Shown piece by piece: positions 55,729 to 63,396 of a DNA stretch of 64,000 nucleotides (position 1 is its first letter; every line of letters begins with the position of its first letter). This stretch comes from Myxococcus fulvus (GTDB taxonomy: Bacteria; Myxococcota; Myxococcia; Myxococcales; Myxococcaceae): contig NZ_FOIB01000003.1 of NCBI RefSeq assembly GCF_900111765.1, positions 682,001 to 746,000 of the forward strand, in the 5' to 3' direction. The notes under the pieces were generated by a model. It had not been told where the DNA came from and ran no database searches. It saw only the letters and a program-made list of their open reading frames with translations. The position numbers and the translations under genes are program-made.

Positions 55729-58700
55729 ATGAAGTCCGTCCACGCCCACATCGCCGCGCTGCTCGCCGCGCTCGTGCTGCCCTCGGCCGCGCTGGCGCAG
55801 AGCACCACGCGCGCCGCCGTCTTCACCACGCTCCCTGGACCAGGGGAGACGGTGGCCACCGTGGTGATGGACGAGGTGTCCGAGCTGCGCGTCCGGGTGC
55901 GCAACAACACGCGCGCCAACTCGCCGCAGTTCCGTCCCATCAACCAGGTGAGCTTCACCCTGCCCACGGGCTACACGCTGTTGGAGAGCCCCGCACCGGC
56001 TGGATGGATCGCCACCCACAACGTGGCGACGCGCAACGTCCGCTACAACCTCCCGGTCAACTGCGCGGGCGCGGATGCCGGGCTGATGTTCGACGACTCC
56101 GCGACGTTCACGCTGCGGATGATTCCGAACATCAGCGCGACGAACGCCGTGGGACAGCAGTTCACGACGCAGCTCTCAGCGCACGAGGCCTGCGGCAACC
56201 TGTCGTTTGGCACCAACCGCACCGCGGACGAGGCGGAGTGGCAGCGCGTGAGCCTGGCGACGCGCGTGGACATCTCCCCGCGCGCCGTGGGCGTGGGTGA
56301 CGACATCACCGCGCGCCTGGTCATCGAGAACCGCTCCTCCACCGCGAACCAGACCAACATCACGGCCGAGGGCCCGAGCACGGGCGCCGGTGGCGTGACG
56401 TTCCAGGTCGTCGAGGTGCAGCCCGCCAGCTTCACGGTGACCATCCCCCAGCGCGGCGCGGGCATCCTTTCCGCGAGGGCCACGACGCAGACGGGTGGCA
56501 CCATGGTGGCCAGCGTCCGGGGTCGCAATGGCGGGAGCTCCGTCACGTCGAACGTCGCGGACACGCCCATGGTGAACGTGGCGCCGCTGGCCGCCGCGGG
56601 AGACGTGGACAGCACCCAGGCCTTCACGGGCGAGACGGTCAAGGTGCGCTTGAGCGTCACCAACACGTCCCCCACGAACTCGTATCTCAACGTGACGCCT
56701 CGGGCGCCCGTGCTGGTGGGCTCGGCGCAGATGGCGCTCGTGTCGGGTCCCAGCCCGGCCAACATGGCGCGGCTGGCGCCGGGGGCCTCCGCGCACTTCA
56801 TCTGGAGCTACACCGTCACCGGCGCGGAGTTCTCGACCTATGCGTTCGATGTCCAGGCGGACGCGACGCTGAATGGCGCCACCGTCTCGACGCCGGTGGT
56901 GCGCTCGGCCGAGGGCCGCGTCGTCGCGCACCGGGTGAAGGTCAGCCCGTCGGTGCTGGTGCCGGGGCAGGGCAACCAGACGGTGACGTACACCGTGCAG
57001 AACCGCGGCACGGTGCCGCTCGATGAGGTCAAGCTGCTGCGGCCGCCGGTGAACTTCTTCGGCATCACCGGCAACCCGCCCGCGCCCACCGGATGGATGT
57101 CCTATTACGACACGGCGACGGCGAGCTACACGTGGGTGGCGAACTCCAACGCCGTGCGCATCATGCCCAACCAGGAGCGCACCTTCACGGTGACGTACGC
57201 CTCCGTGGCCAACGTCAACGCGCCCACCGCGTTCCGGCACCGCGTGCACCTCCCGGTGGCCTACGGGTCGGATGCCGCCGCGCGCATCGAGACGCCGATG
57301 GTGCTCGCCACGGGCCTGGCGCCGGAGGTCGAGCGCCTCACCGCGGTGGCCCGCGATGCCAGCGTGACGGTGACGTGGGACAACCCCTCGGTGCACAACG
57401 GCGTGCTCATCCTCCGCGCGGCCGGAGCAGCGCCGAACGCCGCGCCCGTCGCGGGTCGGACGTACGCGGCCGGTGCGACGCTGGGCAACGCCACCGTCGT
57501 CCTGTCGGAGTCGTTCAGCTCGGCGACGTCCTTCGAGGACACGAGCGTCATCAATGGCACGACGTACTACTACCGCGTCTACAACACGGATGACGTGGGG
57601 CTGTACTCGGCGGGCAATCGCCCCACGGCCTCGGTGGCGCTGATGGCCACGCCTCGGGCCCGCGTGGGCTCGGCGCCGCTGTGGTGCTACTCGGTGGGCC
57701 TGGATGCGCGGCTCCAGCCGATCACCGAGCTGGGCGTGGGCATCTTCAGCTCCTTCAATGACTCGGTGGTCGCCAACCTGACGAACGTCACCAACCCCTC
57801 CGAGGATGGCGCGGAGCGCTGGCGTCCGCTGCCGCTGTCGGGGCTCATCGGCAGCCGCTTCCCGGTGGTGCCGCTCAATGGCCTGTCGGGCCAGTACATC
57901 CTCACCGCGGACCAGAGCGGCGTGGCGTACGCGCTCAACGCGACCACGGGCACGGTGCTGTGGCGCTGGAACAACAACGGCGCGCCCATCGGCACCATCC
58001 AGTCGTTCCCGGTGACGCAGCTCCACGACTACGCGAACGCGGCGTACAAGGCCGCGCGTCCGAACACGGACCTGGCGTTCTTCGCGACGCGGCTGGCGAA
58101 CCCCGCGCAGAACCGCGTGGTGGCGCTCAACGCGCGCACGGGTGTGCCGGTCTTCACGTACCAGCCCGGAGACCTGGGCATGGTGAGCGGCGGCATGGTG
58201 GTCGACTACACCACCAACCGGCTGTTCATCGGCGCGAAGGCGAACGGAGCCGCGGCCACGTTCCGCGTGCTGAACACCCTCAATGGCGCCGAGGTGGGGC
58301 GTCTGTCACTGGGCGATCTGGAGCACAGCCTGGTGCGCAACGGCGTGGCGAATCAGATCTTCGCGACGAACAGCGACGGCGTGGTGCATGCCGTCGACGG
58401 CAACACGATGCAGGCCGTGTGGAATGTGAATGTGGGGACCCGGCCCTCGCCGAGCACGCCCGCGTTCACCAGCTTCGTGCGCCCGCTCGGCGGCGGCTTC
58501 GTGGCGAGTCTGGCCAGCGGCGCCGTGGAGTTCTGGGACTACTCGGCGCCCGGTGCGACGGCGCCCACGCGCGCGTGGACCACGCCCATCGCGAACCCGT
58601 CCGGTACGTTCACCCTCAACCAGGCCGGCGTGGTCCGCATCTACGCGGGCAGCTCCGATGGCCGCGTGCACCAGCTCGAGATGATCGGCGGCGTGGACTC

Positions 58701-58824
58701 CGGCCAGGTCGCCATCGGTGGTACGCAGCTCATCGGCACGCCGACCATCGACACCACTGTCTCCCGACTGCACGTCGGCTCTCAGGACGGCCGCATCTGC
58801 GCCTTCCCGGTACCGTTCCCGTGA
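55729..58824 (+). CDS. Large secreted Ig-like/PQQ-like beta-propeller protein
   Basis: From ATG 55729 the product has 1031 residues (GTG 55714 would add five) with a signal peptide (IAALLAALVLPSAALA). Residues about 25-560 hold several Ig-like and DUF11-like beta domains (VRVRNNTRANSPQFRP, VKVRLSVTNTSPTNSY, VTYTVQNRGTVPLDEVKL), followed by a fibronectin-III-like part (VTVTWDNPSVHNGVLIL, YYYRVYNTD). From about 640 a PQQ-like beta-propeller is visible: YILTADQSGVAYALNATTGT, RVVALNARTGVPVFTY, IFATNSDGVVHAVDGNTM and VRIYAGSSDGRVHQLE are propeller repeats. It is exported and probably surface-bound or secreted. The stop overlaps the GTG start of the 57-residue peptide. Confidence 0.86.
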   Translation: MKSVHAHIAALLAALVLPSAALAQSTTRAAVFTTLPGPGETVATVVMDEVSELRVRVRNNTRANSPQFRPINQVSFTLPTGYTLLESPAPAGWIATHNVATRNVRYNLPVNCAGADAGLMFDDSATFTLRMIPNISATNAVGQQFTTQLSAHEACGNLSFGTNRTADEAEWQRVSLATRVDISPRAVGVGDDITARLVIENRSSTANQTNITAEGPSTGAGGVTFQVVEVQPASFTVTIPQRGAGILSARATTQTGGTMVASVRGRNGGSSVTSNVADTPMVNVAPLAAAGDVDSTQAFTGETVKVRLSVTNTSPTNSYLNVTPRAPVLVGSAQMALVSGPSPANMARLAPGASAHFIWSYTVTGAEFSTYAFDVQADATLNGATVSTPVVRSAEGRVVAHRVKVSPSVLVPGQGNQTVTYTVQNRGTVPLDEVKLLRPPVNFFGITGNPPAPTGWMSYYDTATASYTWVANSNAVRIMPNQERTFTVTYASVANVNAPTAFRHRVHLPVAYGSDAAARIETPMVLATGLAPEVERLTAVARDASVTVTWDNPSVHNGVLILRAAGAAPNAAPVAGRTYAAGATLGNATVVLSESFSSATSFEDTSVINGTTYYYRVYNTDDVGLYSAGNRPTASVALMATPRARVGSAPLWCYSVGLDARLQPITELGVGIFSSFNDSVVANLTNVTNPSEDGAERWRPLPLSGLIGSRFPVVPLNGLSGQYILTADQSGVAYALNATTGTVLWRWNNNGAPIGTIQSFPVTQLHDYANAAYKAARPNTDLAFFATRLANPAQNRVVALNARTGVPVFTYQPGDLGMVSGGMVVDYTTNRLFIGAKANGAAATFRVLNTLNGAEVGRLSLGDLEHSLVRNGVANQIFATNSDGVVHAVDGNTMQAVWNVNVGTRPSPSTPAFTSFVRPLGGGFVASLASGAVEFWDYSAPGATAPTRAWTTPIANPSGTFTLNQAGVVRIYAGSSDGRVHQLEMIGGVDSGQVAIGGTQLIGTPTIDTTVSRLHVGSQDGRICAFPVPFP

Positions 58825-58994
58825 ACCATCCCTCGACCCCCTCGGCCTCGCAGTCCCCGACGGCGGAGACGTCTCCGGCGTCCGCCGTCACGCCTCGCTA
58901 CGAGGCGCCCGCCATCCTGTGGGAGCAGCCCTTCGTCGCGCTCGCGGCGATGTCCCAGTGCAACATCCCTGGCGAGTCGGAGTGCACGCCCTGA
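58821..58994 (+). CDS. Candidate precursor peptide (57 residues)
   Basis: A 57-residue frame starts at GTG 58821 inside the stop of the beta-propeller gene and ends at 58994, within the start region of the HPr-kinase-like gene. The first 25 residues are Ser/Thr/Pro/Ala-rich (NHPSTPSASQSPTAETS). A leader-like part follows with RYEAPAILWEQPF, containing YxxPxI, and then a short hydrophobic run, VALAAM. The C-terminus SQCNIPGESECTP has two cysteines (C-x7-C) and a Ser between them. The codon bias, gene overlaps and placement between PqqD and a kinase support a real precursor peptide. Leader recognition, cleavage and modification are inferred; no homologue could be searched here. Confidence 0.65.
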   Translation: MNHPSTPSASQSPTAETSPASAVTPRYEAPAILWEQPFVALAAMSQCNIPGESECTP

Positions 58995-59878
58995 GCTCGT
59001 CGGGAGCCGGCCCGTCCGGTCCCCGTCGCTCGGACCGCCTCGATGATTCGCAGGAGACGTCCGGCCCCTGGCTCACGCTGGCGGGCTGGACGGTGGGGCT
59101 TCATGTTCCGGAGGCCCGCGTCCAGGAGTTGCTCCAGCGCTCGCTCGCGGGCTTCATCGTCGACGAGCCTCCGGCCGGTGCTCGCGTCTCCCGGTTGGAG
59201 GTGCGCCCGCCCGAGGTGCCGCGCGCGGAGCCGGTGACGCGAGCGCTTCCCCGTCCCTGGCGCGCGGAGGATGGCGCGCTCGTCCTCGAGGGGGAGGACT
59301 ACTCGGCGCGCATCGATGCGAGTGGTGCGCGAGGCGTGGTGGTCGGCGCGGGGAGATTCCCCGTGGAGGTGGTCCTTCGCGTGATGCTGGCGGCGGAGCT
59401 GGCGCGGCGCGGAGGGCTGTTGGTGCACGGCGTGGCGCTCGTGCATGACGGGGTCGCGGCGCTGTTCACGGGGCACTCGGGCGCTGGCAAGAGCACGCTC
59501 GGTGGACTGTGGATGGGGGCCGGGGAGTCACTGCTCTCGGACGAGCTGGTCGCGATATGGCCGGAGGCACCGGGCCTGTGGCGGGCCTCCGGGACGCCGT
59601 GGAACGTGGGCTTCCCTCGGGACGCGCGGCTGGGGGCGGTGGGGACGCTGGCATGGGAATCGAGCTCGCGGTGGGAGCGTCAGGGCGGGGGAGAGACGGG
59701 GCGGATGCTGGTGCACAATGTGCTGTTACCCGAGGCTTCTCCCGCGGGCAGGGCCGCGATGCTGGCGTCCGCGGGTCGGTTGTTGTCCGAGGTGGAGTCG
59801 GCGCGGTTGGTGTTCTCGCGGGATGACTCCGCTGTCACCGTGGTGAGGGCTGCGTTGGGAGCGTCGCGACATGGGTGA
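58982..59878 (+). CDS. HPr-kinase-like protein of a peptide-modification operon
   Basis: From GTG 58982 the product has 298 residues; the frame is open further upstream but lies inside other genes. The P-loop GHSGAGKST (164-172) with VHGVALVHDG before it and SDELVAI after it is the pattern of HPr kinase/phosphorylase-like proteins. Such enzymes, when they occur beside PqqD-like proteins, phosphorylate precursor peptides (as in the paeninodin lasso system) rather than HPr. The Ser in the C-terminal CNIPGESEC of the adjacent peptide is a possible target. The N-terminal 100 residues (WTVGLHVPEARVQELLQRSL) are typical of this subgroup. It overlaps the miaA start by eight bases. Confidence 0.83.
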   Translation: MHALSSSGAGPSGPRRSDRLDDSQETSGPWLTLAGWTVGLHVPEARVQELLQRSLAGFIVDEPPAGARVSRLEVRPPEVPRAEPVTRALPRPWRAEDGALVLEGEDYSARIDASGARGVVVGAGRFPVEVVLRVMLAAELARRGGLLVHGVALVHDGVAALFTGHSGAGKSTLGGLWMGAGESLLSDELVAIWPEAPGLWRASGTPWNVGFPRDARLGAVGTLAWESSSRWERQGGGETGRMLVHNVLLPEASPAGRAAMLASAGRLLSEVESARLVFSRDDSAVTVVRAALGASRHG

Positions 59879-60785
59879 TGGGCCGATGTTGACGGTGGTC
59901 GCGGGGCCGACGGCATCCGGGAAGACGGCGCTGGGCATCGAGCTGGCGCGCCGCCTGGGCGGAGAGATCGTCAGCGCCGACTCGCAGCAGGTGTATCGGC
60001 ACTTCGACATCGGTACCGCGAAGCCGTCCGTGGAGGAACTCGCGGCGGTGCCCCATCACCTGCTGTCCATGGTGGACCCGCTGGAGACGTTCTCGGCCGC
60101 CGAGTACCAGCGTCGCGCGGACGCGGCCATCGCGGACATCACCGGCCGTGGGCGGCCTGTCATCATCGTGGGTGGGACCGGGCTGTACCTGCGCATCCTG
60201 CTGCATGGCGTGGTGGAGGCTCCGGGCGCGCTCCCCGCGCTGCGCGCCGAGATGGAGGCGCTCGCGGCGGAGCAGGGACGCGAGGCCGTCCACCGTCGAC
60301 TGGCCGCCGTGGATCCCGAGACCGCCGCGAAGCTACCGGTGCAGGACCTGGTGCGTGTCGTCAGGGCGCTGGAGATCCATGCGCAGACGGGCGTGCCCGC
60401 CTCGGAGTTCCGCAAGGCCCATGCGTTCCTTCCGGACCGATATCCCTTCCGCCTCTTCGTCCTGGAGCCAGCTCGCGAGGACCTGTACGCGCGCATCAAC
60501 GCGCGCACCGAGGCCATGTTCGCCGCCGGGCTCGTGGACGAGACGCGTGCGTTGATGGCGCGGGGATACGCGGAGGCGGCCCCCATGCGCAGCGTGGGCT
60601 ACGTGCAGGCGCGCGCGGTGGTGGACGGGCGCATGAGCGTCGCGGAGGCCATCCAGGACACGGCGCAGGAGACGCGCCGATACGCCAAGCGTCAGCTCAC
60701 TTGGTTCCGGAAGGAGGCGGGCGCCGTCTTCGTCCCGCCTCCGTATGACGCGCTCCGCGAGCACTCACCGCAATCCCTCGGGTGA
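59871..60785 (+). CDS. miaA: tRNA dimethylallyltransferase
   Basis: The 304-residue protein has the MiaA motifs: P-loop GPTASGKT, EIVSADSQQVYRHFDIGTAK, the substrate site HHLLSMVDPLE, VGGTGLYLR and QETRRYAKRQLTWFR near the C-terminus. It transfers a dimethylallyl group to A37 of tRNAs reading U-starting codons. The ATG at 59871 overlaps the end of the HPr-kinase-like gene by eight bases, so it shares that transcript, although its role is housekeeping. Length is normal. Confidence 0.93.
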   Translation: MGDGPMLTVVAGPTASGKTALGIELARRLGGEIVSADSQQVYRHFDIGTAKPSVEELAAVPHHLLSMVDPLETFSAAEYQRRADAAIADITGRGRPVIIVGGTGLYLRILLHGVVEAPGALPALRAEMEALAAEQGREAVHRRLAAVDPETAAKLPVQDLVRVVRALEIHAQTGVPASEFRKAHAFLPDRYPFRLFVLEPAREDLYARINARTEAMFAAGLVDETRALMARGYAEAAPMRSVGYVQARAVVDGRMSVAEAIQDTAQETRRYAKRQLTWFRKEAGAVFVPPPYDALREHSPQSLG

Positions 60786-60933
60786 GGCCTTGGTGCCTCG
60801 TCCCCTGTGGGTGAGTCCTGCCCCGGAGGGAGGGGCGAGGAGGGGAGGGGCCGGGAAGGCGCGACGTTGTCCACGTGACGCGAGGCACCCATGTTCGCCG
60901 CTGAATCCTTTCTCGACGCGGGAGCGGAGCGAC

Positions 60934-61524
60934 ATGGATACACAGTTCAGACGTGACCCCATCGCGGGCGAAGGAGGCAGGGCTGCCTCGGCGGCCTGGG
61001 GGCCTCTCTTCGTCCTCGGCGTGCTGATGGCGATCCTGGGCCTGGTGGCGCTGGGCTCCTCGTTCATCACGAGCATGGTCTCCGTCATCCTCTTCGGCGC
61101 GTTGCTCGCGGGGACGGGCATCGCGGAGATCATCTCGTCCTTCCGGGTGCGGAAGTCCGGAGGCCCGTTCTGGCTCTACCTCCTCAACGGCGTGCTCTCC
61201 ACCGTGGTCGGCATCTTCGTCCTGATGAATCCCGCGGCGGGCCTGGGCGCATTGACGCTCCTGCTCGCGGGCTACTTCTTCGCGAGTGGCCTCTTCCACG
61301 TGGTGACGTCGCTGATGGACCGCTATCCGAAGTGGGGCTGGGACTTTGCCTACGGCGCCATCTCCATCGCGCTGGGCGTCATCATCATGGCCCAGTGGCC
61401 CATCTCCGCCGTGTGGCTGGTGGGCACCCTGGTGGGAATCTCCATCCTCATGCGCGGCATCGCCCTCATGGCGGGTTCCCTGGAGCTGCGTCGCGCGATG
61501 CGGAGCGTCTCCGTGTCGCCCTGA
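60934..61524 (+). CDS. HdeD-like (DUF308) membrane protein
   Basis: From ATG 60934 (GGAGCGGAG just upstream) the product has 196 residues with six predicted membrane segments (PLFVLGVLMAILGLVALGSS, VSVILFGALLAGTGIAEII, WLYLLNGVLSTVVGIFVLM, LTLLLAGYFFASGLF, FAYGAISIALGVIIMAQW, AVWLVGTLVGISILMRGIAL). This is the plan of the HdeD/DUF308 family. HdeD is linked to acid resistance in E. coli; other members have no known function. The frame upstream of 60934 lacks codon bias. A strong terminator lies 27 bases after the stop. Confidence 0.87.
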   Translation: MDTQFRRDPIAGEGGRAASAAWGPLFVLGVLMAILGLVALGSSFITSMVSVILFGALLAGTGIAEIISSFRVRKSGGPFWLYLLNGVLSTVVGIFVLMNPAAGLGALTLLLAGYFFASGLFHVVTSLMDRYPKWGWDFAYGAISIALGVIIMAQWPISAVWLVGTLVGISILMRGIALMAGSLELRRAMRSVSVSP

Positions 61525-61551
61525 CCCGAGGTCGCTGAGTCGAAATCGAAA

Positions 61552-61590
61552 GGGCACGGTGACCGCCTGGCCACCGTGCCCTCCTTCTTC
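61552..61590. terminator. Bidirectional terminator between hdeD-like gene and flavoprotein gene
   Basis: GGGCACGGTG (61552-61561) and CACCGTGCCC (61572-61581) form a perfect 10-base-pair stem with a 10-base loop. TCCTTCTTC follows on the plus strand, and on the minus strand TTTCGATTTCG follows, so the hairpin can end both convergent genes. Confidence 0.7.
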
Positions 61591-61609
61591 GTGCGGAAGC
61601 CTCGCGTGA

Positions 61610-63349
61610 CTAATAGGCGGCGTAGCGGTCCGATTCGCCCGTCTCGCTCGGCGGCAACGGGGCGATCCGCTCGTTCGAGCCGCCGGACGACGTCAGTCGG
61701 CCCGTGAGGATGCGCATCAGCAGCTCCGGGTCCACGGGCTTGGGCAGGAAGGCCTCCGCCCCCGCGTCGAGCGCGCGCTGCCGCACGTGTGGCCGGTTCA
61801 ATCCGCTCATCACCACCACCCGCGTGTTGCGCGTGAGGGGATGCTGCTTCAAGCCCTCGCACAGCCGCAGCCCATCGACCCAGTGCAGCACGACGTCGAG
61901 GACGATGGCCGTCGGAGGCCTGCGCGCCACCGCGCAGAACAGCGCGAGCTCATCCGCGAAGGCGACGACCTTGGCCCCGGTGCTCTCCAGGAGCGCCGTG
62001 AGCGCCTCGCGCGCATCGGCGTCATCATCCACCACGTAGTACAGGTCCGGCTCCAGCTCCGGGATGGCCAGGGGCACCGGCTCCAGCGACATCCGCAGCC
62101 AGTTGCTCATCGTCTCGCGCAGGCCCGCCCAGCGCACGGCCCCCAGCAGGGCCAGCGGCGTGGGAGCGCTCAAGCCCAGCACCCCACCGCCATGGATGCC
62201 CACCGAGGTGCGCCGCCCCTTCGCCGCGACGAATGCGGAGGGCGCCCGCTTGCCGGCGCGCCGCAACCAGCCCACCGCCCGGGCGCCCGCCGACGCGTCC
62301 TCCATCAGCTCGCACAGGCCCTCGCGCACATACCGGCGCTCCAGGGCCCCCGCGTCCAATCCCCCGTCCAGCAGCGCCACCGCGGCCCGGCTGCACGAGG
62401 CCAGCGTCTCCGAAAGCCCCACCTGCAGCGGATGGCCGAAGGCCGCCGGGCCCACCGCAATCTGTCCCGGAGCCACCAGCGTCCGCCCGGGCCCGTAGGG
62501 AAGCCGCGTGGTCTCCAGCGCCGCCAACTCGAAGCCTTCCTCCAGCAGCCCATCCCGCGAGGCCATCATCAGCGCCTGGCACAAATCGGCTGGCGTCACC
62601 GCGGGCCCGAAGGCCAGCGCATAGACGGAGTCCGCGCCCGGCAGGAGGAACAATCCATCCACCGTGGGAAGCGGCGCGACCCAGAGCCGCGCCACCGGCG
62701 CGATTTCCAACCGCGACGACGCATGCCGCAGCCGCGCCTGCACCGCGGGCATCGTCGGCGCGGGCCGGAAGCCCGGGAAGAAGTTGTCGCCCATGAGAGG
62801 ACCCGCGCCCCCCGCCAGGGCCACCGCGTGGAAGCGCTCGCCGCCTCCCTGCGCTCGGACCACCAGGGGGCCCGCACCTCGCACGGACGCCGGCGCATCG
62901 GGGGCCGCGGGCTGCCGCTCCACCCGGTCCACGTGCCGCTCGAGGAAGCGCGCGCCCTGGGCGCTGGCTGCCGTGGCCAGCACGTCCCGCACCTGGGCCA
63001 GCCCGCCTTGTCCTTGAGGCCAGCCGTCCACCACCCACAGGCCACCGGGAGAGGAGGGGAGCAGCTCGCGCCGCCCCTCGGAGATGATCTCCACGCCGCG
63101 CAGCTCGTGGGCGCGCCACTCGGTGGGGATGCGACAGCCCAGCGCGGCCAGCCGCGAGCGACACTCCGGCGTCAGCACGGCGGGCGGCGCGGTGCGCTCC
63201 GACAGGCCACCCGAGTAGACGCGCACATCGAGCGTCAGCCCCCGCGCCCTGCCATTGAAGAGCAGCGAGGCCGCCAGCCCCGCACCCGCGATACCGCCTC
63301 CGACGACCGCCACCCTCGAACCGCTCGTCAGCCTGTTGCCCAGAATCAT
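61610..63349 (-). CDS. FAD-dependent oxidoreductase fused to a receiver domain
   Basis: The 579-residue protein has a flavin-binding N-terminus (VAVVGGGIAGAGLAASLL, the Rossmann GxGxxG). A long oxidoreductase-like region (about 10-420) contains RTLVAPGQIAVGPAAFGHPL, a pattern seen in geranylgeranyl reductase- and halogenase-like flavoproteins. Residues about 440-560 form a receiver domain: YYVVDDDADARE acidic pocket, phosphoacceptor Asp in AIVLDVVL, VVVMSGLN and the Lys in FLPKPVD. A flavoenzyme carrying a C-terminal receiver in one chain is very unusual. A simple reading is that phosphorylation controls or localises the flavoprotein, or that the flavin part senses redox state for the receiver. 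The neighbouring partial GGDEF gene on the same strand could be a partner. Confidence 0.87.
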   Translation of the reverse strand: MILGNRLTSGSRVAVVGGGIAGAGLAASLLFNGRARGLTLDVRVYSGGLSERTAPPAVLTPECRSRLAALGCRIPTEWRAHELRGVEIISEGRRELLPSSPGGLWVVDGWPQGQGGLAQVRDVLATAASAQGARFLERHVDRVERQPAAPDAPASVRGAGPLVVRAQGGGERFHAVALAGGAGPLMGDNFFPGFRPAPTMPAVQARLRHASSRLEIAPVARLWVAPLPTVDGLFLLPGADSVYALAFGPAVTPADLCQALMMASRDGLLEEGFELAALETTRLPYGPGRTLVAPGQIAVGPAAFGHPLQVGLSETLASCSRAAVALLDGGLDAGALERRYVREGLCELMEDASAGARAVGWLRRAGKRAPSAFVAAKGRRTSVGIHGGGVLGLSAPTPLALLGAVRWAGLRETMSNWLRMSLEPVPLAIPELEPDLYYVVDDDADAREALTALLESTGAKVVAFADELALFCAVARRPPTAIVLDVVLHWVDGLRLCEGLKQHPLTRNTRVVVMSGLNRPHVRQRALDAGAEAFLPKPVDPELLMRILTGRLTSSGGSNERIAPLPPSETGESDRYAAY

Positions 63350-63396
63350 CCGCGCCCTCTTGCTTCCCGCCGTCGCCTGCTGCGTCGTGCCCGCGC

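Noticed and set aside
54482..59878. The operon was considered as a standard lasso peptide cluster.
   Set aside because: No asparagine-synthetase-like cyclase and no transglutaminase-like lasso protease are present, and the peptide C-terminus does not look like a lasso core; only the PqqD and HPr-kinase-like parts agree.
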